Assembly (NCBI GenBank): GCA_019243635.1
Contig: JAFAUB010000023.1
Coordinates: 1-64,000 of the forward strand
Direction of reading: 5' to 3'
Origin: Pseudonocardiales bacterium
Lineage (GTDB): Bacteria > Actinomycetota > Actinomycetes > Mycobacteriales > Pseudonocardiaceae
Length of the DNA stretch: 64,000 bases
Part shown: positions 54,470 to 62,782 of the stretch, one piece after another
Layout: the number at the start of each line of letters is the position of its first letter
How positions within the stretch are numbered: position 1 is the stretch's first letter
Notes under the pieces: model-generated
What the model was told of the DNA's origin: nothing
What the model saw: only the letters and a program-made list of their open reading frames with translations
Databases searched by the model: none
Translations under genes and position numbers: made by a program

Positions 54470-54721
54470 ATGACTACCGGCACCACCAGCTTCCAGCGCG
54501 ACATTCTCCCGCTGTTCACGCAGACGGACATCGACCATATGGCCCAGCAAGGAGTCACCCTCAACGATTACTCCTACATGAGTGACCCCACCCACGCGGC
54601 CGGGGTTCACCAGCAGGTCTCGCAGGGGTTGATGCCTCCGCCTGATAGCGGTGAGAACCGCTGGTCATCGGACATGGTCGCACTCTTTCAGGCGTGGATC
54701 GACGGTGGTTACCAGCCGTGA
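54470..54721 (+). CDS. Small soluble protein, function unknown
   Basis: An 83-residue protein from an ATG preceded by AGAGGGG. It reads FQRDILPLFTQTDIDHMAQQ ... VHQQVSQGLMPPPDSGENRW ... MVALFQAWIDGGYQP. The FxxDIxPLF opening, the central MPP and the closing LFxxWIxGGYP resemble the shape of small cytochrome-c-like domains, but no CxxCH heme site is present. It therefore looks like a heme-less relative used for protein interaction. This resemblance is an impression, not a family assignment. It sits at the border of the inserted region between guaB3 and the choD-like gene. Confidence 0.6.
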   Translation: MTTGTTSFQRDILPLFTQTDIDHMAQQGVTLNDYSYMSDPTHAAGVHQQVSQGLMPPPDSGENRWSSDMVALFQAWIDGGYQP

Positions 54722-55697
54722 TCCCGCCTCGCTGACCTCAGGTACTCTCATCGCCCTCGACACTGTTGCGTGACCACAGTGGATCATGACGTCGTAATGG
54801 CGAACTCTGGAGTCAGCGCAGTCCTGCTTTCAGCGTCCGATAGATCGCTGAGTGAGGGCGGATCTGGTCTTGGGTGCTCTCAGTGCGCCGAGTTCGCGTG
54901 GTAGGTCTCGCGGACGAGGTAGCGTCTCGCTGGAGGTGGGGAGGGGAGCGATGCCGAGCAGGCGGGCCAGGGCGGCTTCGGAGTGCCGGCGGTGGGGGTG
55001 GTCCCCGGCGGTGACCAGCGGTTGTCCGGTGGTGTCGATGCCGGTGCCCTCGAGGCCGGTCAGGGTCGGGGCGGTGGTGGTGAGCGGGGCGGTCGGGTCG
55101 GTGTCCAGCGTGGTGATCTCGGTGTCGGGCTCAGCGACTCGACGTCCGGTCGCGCGCATCGCGATGCGGGTGGCGGTGGTGGGGTCGCCGAGCTGGTCCC
55201 CAGGCCGTGGTCCGGGGCGCGCACCGGAGCGGGAGGGCGCGGCCGGAGCGGGGAGCCGCCAGGCACCAGCGCCCCGAAGGCCACCCGCCGGCGGTGCCAC
55301 CCCCGCTACCTGGCTGCGGTAGCCGGGAAACTCCGGGTACCCCGGCGGCCGGCCCACCCGACCCAACGCCGCAGCCACGTGCACCTGCCCGTGGGTATCC
55401 ACCCCACCACACCGCCGGCACCGGTACATCCCCGCGCAACGCCGTGACATCCACCCTGGTTCTCCTCATCCGGGAACTCGCCGCTCTCTCTCAACCCACA
55501 GGGGGAGACGGCACCGCCGGCCGGCCAGGCGGACAGGACAGTGATGAGTCTGCGCACACAGGCTCCTATGAAGTCACCACCTGAGTACCGTTTCGCTGGC
55601 CACGAATGCGCAAGCGCCGTTGCCGACCGGATCGCTGCCCGCCCAGCGGGCCGCCTTGCGGGTAATGCCGTCTTGACTGACAGAGAGGTGATCACAG
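54722..55697. other. Remnant-containing stretch between two genes
   Basis: Apart from the IS110 remnant, no gene is supported. A minus-strand frame at 55300-55450 has a zinc-ribbon-like CAGMYRCRRCGG sequence but no start, and may be another fragment. The last 100 bases hold the ribosome site (GAGAGG) of the regulator pseudogene. Confidence 0.4.
54929..55201 (-). pseudogene. IS110-family transposase remnant (C-terminal part)
   Basis: About 90 residues on the minus strand match the C-terminal Transposase_20 region of IS110 enzymes: TAPTLTGLEGTGIDTTGQPL then VTAGDHPHRRHSEAALARLL and GIAPLPTSS, paralleling the usual GVGPDTAAQLLVTAGDNPxR and AFAHLCGVAPIPASSG. The RuvC-like N-terminal half and the end of the protein are missing or out of frame, so it is dead. 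It marks past transposition at the left border of the defence-type insertion. Confidence 0.6.
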
Positions 55698-56853
55698 ATG
55701 GGCCCCATCTACCCCGAGTTCTTCGAAGACGACGAGGTGCGCGCCGCGCTCGCCGCCCGTGATATCGGCATGCTTTACCGCCTCCTGCGGCGCGTCGGTG
55801 TGAGTCCAGCGGCAGATCGCGCACCTGACCGATCAGTCGCAGTCGGAGGTGGGCGAGATCATTAAGGACCGCCAGGTGCTGAACGTGTGGGTGCTTGAGC
55901 GCATCGCCGACGGGCTCGGCATACCCCGGGCGTGGATGGGCCTGAGCTACGGTGAGGAGGGGCCGGAGGCACCTTCGATCGAGACGGAGGTGAGCGAAGA
56001 CATGCAACGCCGCGCCCTCATCGCCGCCACCTTGGCGGCAGCCGTGGGCCAGGCGGTGCAAGGTGTGGGTGAACCGATCGAGATCGTCCCTGCCCACGTG
56101 GGCCCGCTGCCCTCGCGGCTGGGTATACCTCACGTCCGCGTCGTGCGGGCGGTTACCGACCGGTTGGCCGGTGTGACGCGGTACTGCGGCGGGCAGGCGG
56201 ACCTGTTCGGCGCCGCTGTGACGCTCTACACGCGGTGGATGCAAGTTCCCGCGACGGAGGCGGTCAAGGCACAACTCGCCGCCGCATTGGCCGACCTGCA
56301 CACCGACACGGGCTGGTCCTGCTATGACTCTGGGGCGGACGGGACGGGTTACTTCATCCGCGCCCTGCGGTTGGCCGGTAAGGCCGCGGAAGCCCATGGC
56401 ATCGCCAAGGCCGCCTGGCAGGCTGGGTTGACGCTGGGCCGCAGCGGACACCCTAACGATGCGCTCAAGCTGTTCCAGCTCGGGCGGGTCCATCTCCGCG
56501 GGGCCAAGCCCGCCATGTCCACACCGGCGGCTCTACGCACTGATGACTCCTGGATACCGACCCTCACCGCGCGGCTGAGCCGGAGCTCCGCGACCGCCTA
56601 CGCTCTGCTGGGTGGCTTCGATGAGGCCACACGTTGCCTCGCCGAGGCACGCGACGGGTGGGAGCCCGAGATGCGTTCGAGCACGCGGGAGGGGATTTTG
56701 TGGCCGCGGGAGCTCAGCTGGACCTGGGCCGGCTCGATACCGCCGAGCAGCTCGCCGTCAGTGCCGCTGGCCGCCGCCCTGGAAGCCCGACCCGGCAGCG
56801 ATGCCCGGGAGCTCGCCCGGACGGCCCGGCAGATCGCCGAGACCCGGACCTGA
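55698..56853 (+). pseudogene. HTH regulator with at least two frameshifts
   Basis: From ATG 55698 (MGPIYPEFFEDDEVRAALAA) the frame encodes the start of an actinobacterial XRE-type regulator, then shifts near 55811: one extra C turns the expected VSQRQIAHLTDQSQSEVGEI into unrelated sequence and an early stop. The body resumes in another frame (GEIIKDRQVLNVWVLERIAD from 55849) with the TPR-like region. Near 56670 the family sequence moves to a third frame (RDAFEHAGGDFVAAGAQLDL) and later returns. A sequencing error could explain one shift but hardly all. It precedes the TIR/STAND gene and may once have regulated it. Confidence 0.7.
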
Positions 56854-56872
56854 CGGCGGTCTGGCCGGCGGT

Positions 56873-56904
56873 GGGTTCTTGACGGTCTGGGTTCTTGACG
56901 GTCT
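56873..56904. repeat. 16-bp tandem duplication upstream of the TIR gene
   Basis: GGGTTCTTGACGGTCT occurs at 56873-56888 and again at 56889-56904, directly before the possible start codons. Each copy contains TTGACG, a -35-like hexamer, so the duplication may double a promoter element. Confidence 0.65.
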
Positions 56905-56914
56905 GGTGGTGATC

Positions 56915-59900
56915 GTGGCTCGCGTCTTCATCAGCTATGCCACCCCTGACCGGGTGATCGCCGACGAGGTGTTGAGCTGGCTGCAGGCCGCCGGTCATGA
57001 GCCGTTCCTCGCCCACGACCTGCGTGATGGGATTGGCGTCGGTGAGGAGTGGAAGCAGCGCCTGTACCGCGAGCTGCGCGAGGTCGACGCGGTGGTCGGG
57101 GTGGTGACGTCGGCCTTCGTGGCGTCGAACTGGTGCTCGGCTGAGGTGGGGATCGCGGACGCCCTGGGCTGCCGGCTGATGCCGGTGCGGGCCGAGACCG
57201 GCGTGGTGCACCCGCTGATGCAGGACCTGCAGTACGCGGACTACCAGGCCGACCCGCGGCAAGCCCGCGACCGAGTGCTTCACGCGCTGCTGGAAGACGG
57301 TGGACGGACCTGGCGGGAGGGCGACAATCCCTTCCCCGGGCTGGAGCCGTTCACCGCGGCGCTCAGCCGGGTGTTTTTCGGTCGCTCGGCGCAGGCTCGC
57401 GAAGTCGGTAGTCGGCTGCGCGCCATGGGCGGCAACGGGGGACTGCTGATCATCGTCGGGCCCTCGGGCTGCGGGAAGTCGTCCTTGCTCAACGCCGGGG
57501 TGGTCCCGTTGCTCGAGGGAGACCCGGAATGGCTGGTGCTGCCGTCGCTGGTTCCCGGCAGCGATCCGCTGCCCGAGCTGGCCCGGGTGCTGGCGATCAC
57601 AGCCAACCGTCTGGGGCTGGGCTGGTCGGCCGGCGACGTCCGCGGCCGGCTCGACGCCGGCACCGACGGCTTGCGGCGGGTGGTCGATGACCTGCTGGTC
57701 GCTGGTCCGGGGACGCGCCCTCGGCGGCTGGTGGTCATGGTCGACCAGGCTGAGGAGTTGTTCACCCGGACGACCCCGGACACCGTGGCCCGATTCGTGC
57801 AGCTGCTGCGCGGGGCGGTCGCCGGCCCGGTGCGGGTGATGGTGGCGATGCGCTCGGAGTTCCTCGATGACCTACGGGATCTCCCCACGCTGGCCGGTGT
57901 GCCGATCGAGGCGTACGTGTTGGCCCCGCTGGACCGCGAGGCGCTGCGGGAGGTCGTCGAACGGCCCGCCAAGGTGGCCCGGCTGCACCTGGATGAGGGA
58001 CTCACCACCCAGCTGGTCGCCGACACCGACAGCGGAGAAGCTCTGCCGCTGCTCGCCTTCATCCTGCGCCGGCTGGCGGAGGGCCTGCCCGTCGGAGGCA
58101 CGCTGACCTTGTCCCGGTATCACGACCTCGGTGGTGTCCAAGGCGCGCTCACCCGGCATGCCGACGCCGCGTTCACCGAGGCGGTCCGGGCCGGCGGCCT
58201 GACCGAACGTGAGGTGCTGGCCGGGCTCACTCGCCTGGTCACCGTCGAGGAGACCGGTCGCCGTGGCCGCCGTCGGATCAGGCTCGCCGGGTTGCCCGAG
58301 CCGCTGCGCGTCGCGCTGGGAGTCTTCGTGGAGCGACGCCTGCTGCTCAGCGACACCGACGACACCGGCCAGGTGTGGCTCACCGTGGCGCACGAGGCCC
58401 TACTCACCGGGTGGCGACCCCTGGACACCGCCACCGCCGACATCACCGCCGCCCTGCGCACCGCGCGGGCGGTCGAGCAGGCTGCCGCCGAGTGGACCAG
58501 CGCCGACCGGTCCGAGCACTACCTCTGGGACGACAAGCGCCTCACCGCCACCCTCGCCACCCTGGGGATGACCGGCGACCACAACCCCGCTGCGCCCCTG
58601 GTGGAGCTCGATGACGAGGCCCGGGCGTTCCTCGACGCCACCACCCGGCGCGTCACCCTCACCAAGGAACGCGAGCGCCGTCGTCGAACCCGTACCACCA
58701 CCGTGCTCTCGACCCTGTTGGTGCTTGCGCTCATCGCGTCGGTATTCGCCTTCCAACAACGCGGCACCGCCCAGACCCAGCGCGATAACGCGACCTTCAA
58801 CCAGATCACAGCCCAAGCTGACCGGCTGCGTGACACCGACGTATCCCTCGCGGCTCAACTTGACATCACCGCCTACCGCATGCGACCGACTCCGGACCTC
58901 TCCACGGCCCTGATCACCGATGCCGACGCCGCCTTGTCCACCCCGCTGGTCGGCCACACCGGCTTCGTCGACGCGGTGGCGTTCAGCCCGGATGGGCACA
59001 CTGTGGCCACCGGCAGCGCCGACCGGACGGTACGGCTGTGGAACGTGGCCGATCCCGCTCACCCCACGCCGCTGGGTCAACCCCTGCCCGGCCACGCCGA
59101 CTCCGTCGACGCGGTGGCGTTCAGCCCGGATGGGCGCACCCTGGCCACTGGCAGCTACGACCGGACCGTGCGGTTGTGGGATGTGGCCGACCCCGCTCAC
59201 CCCACGCTCCTGGGCTCACCCCTGACCGGACACACCGACTGGGTCTTCGCGGTGGCGTTCAGCCCGGATGGGCGCACCCTGGCCACTGGCAGCGCTGACC
59301 GGACGGTGCGGCTGTGGGACGTGGCCGACCCAGCACACCCCATGCCCCTGGGTCAACCCCTGCCCGGCCACGCCGACTCCGTCTTCGCGGTGGCGTTCAG
59401 CCCGGGTGGGCGCACCCTGGCCAGTGGCAGCTACGACCGGACCGTGCGGTTGTGGGATGTGGCCGATCCCGCTCACCCCACTTCGTTGGGCTCACCCCTG
59501 ACCGGCCACACCGACCACGTCACCGCGGTGGTGTTCAGCCCGGATGGGCGCACCCTGGCCAGTGGCAGCGTCGACCGGACGGTGCGGTTGTGGGACGTGG
59601 GCGACCCGGCCCACCCCGCGTCGCTGGGCCCACCCCTGGTCGGCCACATCAACATGGTCTGGGCGGTGGTGTTCAGCCCGGATGGGCATATCCTGGCCAC
59701 CGCCAGCTACGACCAGACGGTGCGGTTGTGGAATGTGGGCGACCCGGCCCACCCCACCCCGCTGGGCTCACTCCTGATCGGCCACACCGGCCCCGTCTTC
59801 GCGGTGGCGTTCAGCCCGGATGGGCGCACCCTGGCCACTGGCAGCGCCGATCGTACAGCCCGGCTGTGGACCATTCCCTATGCGCCCACGACCGGCCACA

Positions 59901-60931
59901 CCGGTGCCGTCTACGACGTGGAGCTCAGCCGTGATGGGCATACCCTGGCCAGCGGCAGCGCCGACCGGACGGTGCGGTTGTGGGACGTGGCCGACCCCGC
60001 TCACCACGCCCCGCTGGGCTCACCCCTGACCGGCCACACCGACGTCGTCGACGGGCTGGCGTTCAGCCCCGATGGGCGCACCCTGGCCAGCGCCGGCTAC
60101 GACCGGACCGTGCGGTTGTGGAACGTGGCCGACCCCGCTCACCCCGCTCCGCTGGGCCCACCCCTGACCGGCCATACCGACCACGTCGGCGGGGTGGCGT
60201 TCAGTCCCGATGGGCGCATCCTGGCCACCGGCGGCGTCGACCGGACGGTGCGGCTGTGGAACGTGGCCGACCCGGCTCACCCCATCCCGCTGGGCCCACC
60301 CCTGACCGGCCACACCGGCGGCATCGGCCCGGTGGTGTTCAGTCCGGATGGGCGCACCCTGGCCACCGGCAGCAGTGACCGGACGGTGCGGTTGTGGAAC
60401 ATGGCCGACCCGGCTCACCCCACCCCGCTGGGCTCACCACTGGCCGGCCACGCCAACGCTGTCAGCGCGGTGGCGTTCAGTCCTGATGGGCGCACCCTGG
60501 CCACCGCTAGCGATGACCACACGCTGCGGTTGTGGAACGTGGCCGACCCGGCTCACCCCACCCCGCTGGGCCCACCCCTGACCGGCCACGCCGGCACCGT
60601 CAGCGCGGTGGCGTTCAGCCCCGATGGGCGCACCCTGGCCAGCGCCGGCTACGACCGGACCGTGCGGTTGTGGAACGTGGCCGACCCAGCCCATCCCACG
60701 TCGCAGGGTCGACCACTGACCGGCCACACCAACTTCGTCACCGCGTTGGCGTTCAGCCCTGATGGGCACACCCTGGCCACCGGCGGCGCCGACCAGACTG
60801 TGCGGTTGTGGGAGACGGACGTCGACCGAGCGATCCAGCGGATCTGCGCCGCCACCGCGAACACCCTCACCCCCGCGACGTGGGCGCAGTATGTGTCACC
60901 GGACTTGCGCTACCACCCGCCCTGCACGTGA
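56915..60931 (+). CDS. TIR - STAND ATPase - WD40 protein (predicted immune effector)
   Basis: A 1338-residue multidomain protein. Residues 3-125 are a TIR domain (RVFISYATPDRVIADEVLSW) with the candidate NADase glutamate E77 in SNWCSAEVGIAD. A STAND ATPase of the nSTAND1 type follows: entry motif NPFPGLEPF at 138-146, Walker A GPSGCGKSS at 182-190 and Walker B VVMVDQAEELF. A hydrophobic helix lies at about 596-613 (TVLSTLLVLALIASVFAF). From about 680, fourteen WD40 repeats of about 45 residues fit two seven-bladed propellers, the seventh being shortened. Such proteins sense a ligand through the repeats, oligomerise and activate the TIR domain, and similar architectures act in anti-phage defence. 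GTGs at 56906, 56909 or 56915 can start it. Confidence 0.9.
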   Translation: MARVFISYATPDRVIADEVLSWLQAAGHEPFLAHDLRDGIGVGEEWKQRLYRELREVDAVVGVVTSAFVASNWCSAEVGIADALGCRLMPVRAETGVVHPLMQDLQYADYQADPRQARDRVLHALLEDGGRTWREGDNPFPGLEPFTAALSRVFFGRSAQAREVGSRLRAMGGNGGLLIIVGPSGCGKSSLLNAGVVPLLEGDPEWLVLPSLVPGSDPLPELARVLAITANRLGLGWSAGDVRGRLDAGTDGLRRVVDDLLVAGPGTRPRRLVVMVDQAEELFTRTTPDTVARFVQLLRGAVAGPVRVMVAMRSEFLDDLRDLPTLAGVPIEAYVLAPLDREALREVVERPAKVARLHLDEGLTTQLVADTDSGEALPLLAFILRRLAEGLPVGGTLTLSRYHDLGGVQGALTRHADAAFTEAVRAGGLTEREVLAGLTRLVTVEETGRRGRRRIRLAGLPEPLRVALGVFVERRLLLSDTDDTGQVWLTVAHEALLTGWRPLDTATADITAALRTARAVEQAAAEWTSADRSEHYLWDDKRLTATLATLGMTGDHNPAAPLVELDDEARAFLDATTRRVTLTKERERRRRTRTTTVLSTLLVLALIASVFAFQQRGTAQTQRDNATFNQITAQADRLRDTDVSLAAQLDITAYRMRPTPDLSTALITDADAALSTPLVGHTGFVDAVAFSPDGHTVATGSADRTVRLWNVADPAHPTPLGQPLPGHADSVDAVAFSPDGRTLATGSYDRTVRLWDVADPAHPTLLGSPLTGHTDWVFAVAFSPDGRTLATGSADRTVRLWDVADPAHPMPLGQPLPGHADSVFAVAFSPGGRTLASGSYDRTVRLWDVADPAHPTSLGSPLTGHTDHVTAVVFSPDGRTLASGSVDRTVRLWDVGDPAHPASLGPPLVGHINMVWAVVFSPDGHILATASYDQTVRLWNVGDPAHPTPLGSLLIGHTGPVFAVAFSPDGRTLATGSADRTARLWTIPYAPTTGHTGAVYDVELSRDGHTLASGSADRTVRLWDVADPAHHAPLGSPLTGHTDVVDGLAFSPDGRTLASAGYDRTVRLWNVADPAHPAPLGPPLTGHTDHVGGVAFSPDGRILATGGVDRTVRLWNVADPAHPIPLGPPLTGHTGGIGPVVFSPDGRTLATGSSDRTVRLWNMADPAHPTPLGSPLAGHANAVSAVAFSPDGRTLATASDDHTLRLWNVADPAHPTPLGPPLTGHAGTVSAVAFSPDGRTLASAGYDRTVRLWNVADPAHPTSQGRPLTGHTNFVTALAFSPDGHTLATGGADQTVRLWETDVDRAIQRICAATANTLTPATWAQYVSPDLRYHPPCT
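58952..60813 (+). repeat. Fourteen near-identical WD40 coding repeats
   Basis: The DNA repeats with a period of about 135 bases. Phrases such as GTGGCGTTCAGCCCGGATGG recur almost unchanged in most units, which implies ongoing homogenisation by recombination. Variation concentrates at the codons after GHT/GHA and before AV(A/V)FSP, the top-face positions that contact ligands. Confidence 0.9.
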
Positions 60932-61072
60932 TGTACGACGATCAGCCCCCAGCTCGGGTCGTCCGGGAACGTCGTCAACACCATTTGCCGCCTCGAATGG
61001 GCGGCCTGATTTCCGGCCTTCACCCCTGGAGTGGTCGGTTTATCCTCCTAGCAGGTGCACAGAGGAGTTGTC

Positions 61073-62773
61073 GTGGATTACGACGTGGTGGTGGTCGGCT
61101 CCGGGTTCGGGGGCAGCGTCGCGGCGCTGCGGCTGACCGAGAAGGGCTACCGGGTCGGCGTGCTGGAGGCGGGGCGGCGTTTCGCCGACGAGGAGCTGGC
61201 CGCCACGTCCTGGCAGCTGCGCAGGTTCCTCTGGGCGCCGGCGCTGGGTTGCTATGGCATCCAGCGCATCCACCTGCTGCGTGACCTCGTGGTGCTGGCC
61301 GGTGCCGGCGTCGGGGGTGGGTCGCTGAACTACGCCAACACCCTGTACCGGCCGCCTGAGGCGTTCTTCCGTGACCCGCAGTGGGCGCACCTCGCGGACT
61401 GGCGCGCCGAGCTCGACGCCCATTACGACCAGGCGGAGCGGATGCTCGGGGTGAGCACCTACGCCGGGCACACGGCTGCTGACGAGGTGATGCGGCTGGT
61501 CGCGCGGGACATGGGAGTCGCCGACAGCTACCACCCCACCCCGGTGGGGGTGTTCTTCGGCCGACCGGGTGAGGAGGTCGACGACCCGTACTTCGGCGGC
61601 GCCGGCCCCCGGCGCACCGGCTGCACCGAATGCGGCTCCTGCATGACCGGCTGTCGGGTGGGCGCCAAGAACACCCTGGTGAAGAACTACCTGTACCTCG
61701 CGGAGCGGGCCGGGGCCACCGTGCACCCGCTGACCACGGTGACCGCTGTGCGCCCGCGGCCGGACGGGACCTGGCTGGTCGACGCCGTGCGCACCGGGCC
61801 ACCGCGTCTCGGGGGACGCAAACGCCAGACGGTCCGGGCGAACCAGGTGGTGCTCGCCGCCGGCACCTGGGGGACCCAGCAGCTGCTGCACCGGATGCGC
61901 GACGACGGCGTGCTGCCCCGGCTCTCACCCCGGCTGGGCGAGCTGACCCGGACGAATTCCGAGGCGATCGTCGGCGCCAGCCGGCACACGGTGGACCCGC
62001 TGCGCGACTTCTCCCGAGGGGTGGCCATCACCTCCTCCTTGCACCCCGACGAGCACACCCACATCGAGCCGGTCCGCTACGGGCGGGGCAGTAACGCGAT
62101 GGGCCTGCTGCAGACCCTGGCCACCGATGGCGCGTCGGACACTCCGCGCTGGCGGCAGCTGCTGGGCGCCGTCGCCCGGCACCCGGTCACGACGGCGCGG
62201 TTGCTGTCGGTACGGCGTTGGAGCGAGCGGACGGTGATCCTGCTGGTGATGCAGACCCTGGACAACTCCCTGACCACCTACCGCCGCCGCGGCCGGCTCA
62301 CCTCGCGGCCCGGCCACGGCGAGCCCAACCCGACCTTCATCCCGGCCGGTTTCCAGGCCGGCCGGCTCACCGCCCAGTACATCGGCGGCACCGCCGGGAG
62401 CACCTGGGGGGAGCTGTTCGAGATCCCGATGAGCGCGCATTTCCTCGGTGGCTGCCCGATGGGCGCGACTGCGGCCGACGGCGTCCTCGACGCCTACCAC
62501 CGGGTGCACGGCTACCCGGGCCTGTCCGTGGTGGACGGATCGGCCCTCAGCGCGAACCTGGGAGTCAACCCGGCGCTGACCATCACCGCCCTGGCCGAGC
62601 GCGCCTTCGCCCTGTGGCCCAACGAGGGCGCAGCAGACCCGCGTCCCCTCCCGGGCGAGACCTACCAGCGGCTGGACCCCATCCCCCCGCGCACGCCCGC
62701 CGTCCCCGCCGCATCGCGCGGTGCCTCTTCGGGCGGGGCGGTGGGCGGTGACGCCACGTTCGGGCGCGCGTAG
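61073..62773 (+). CDS. choD: GMC-type FAD-dependent oxidoreductase (ChoD-like)
   Basis: A 566-residue flavoprotein from GTG 61073 with AGAGGAG at proper spacing. The FAD-binding site is VVVVGSGFGGSVAALRLTEK, followed by GVLEAGRRF and AGAGVGGGSLNYANTLYRPP. A four-cysteine cluster (GCTECGSCMTGCRVGAKNT) may bind an iron-sulfur centre. The C-terminal FAD motif is VVDGSALSANLGVNPALTIT. It is the counterpart of Rv3409c, annotated as cholesterol oxidase, but the true substrate of that group is uncertain. Adjacent to guaA in the conserved order. The C-terminal 40 residues are a Pro/Ala/Gly tail. Confidence 0.88.
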   Translation: MDYDVVVVGSGFGGSVAALRLTEKGYRVGVLEAGRRFADEELAATSWQLRRFLWAPALGCYGIQRIHLLRDLVVLAGAGVGGGSLNYANTLYRPPEAFFRDPQWAHLADWRAELDAHYDQAERMLGVSTYAGHTAADEVMRLVARDMGVADSYHPTPVGVFFGRPGEEVDDPYFGGAGPRRTGCTECGSCMTGCRVGAKNTLVKNYLYLAERAGATVHPLTTVTAVRPRPDGTWLVDAVRTGPPRLGGRKRQTVRANQVVLAAGTWGTQQLLHRMRDDGVLPRLSPRLGELTRTNSEAIVGASRHTVDPLRDFSRGVAITSSLHPDEHTHIEPVRYGRGSNAMGLLQTLATDGASDTPRWRQLLGAVARHPVTTARLLSVRRWSERTVILLVMQTLDNSLTTYRRRGRLTSRPGHGEPNPTFIPAGFQAGRLTAQYIGGTAGSTWGELFEIPMSAHFLGGCPMGATAADGVLDAYHRVHGYPGLSVVDGSALSANLGVNPALTITALAERAFALWPNEGAADPRPLPGETYQRLDPIPPRTPAVPAASRGASSGGAVGGDATFGRA

Positions 62774-62782
62774 CGTGCCGCT

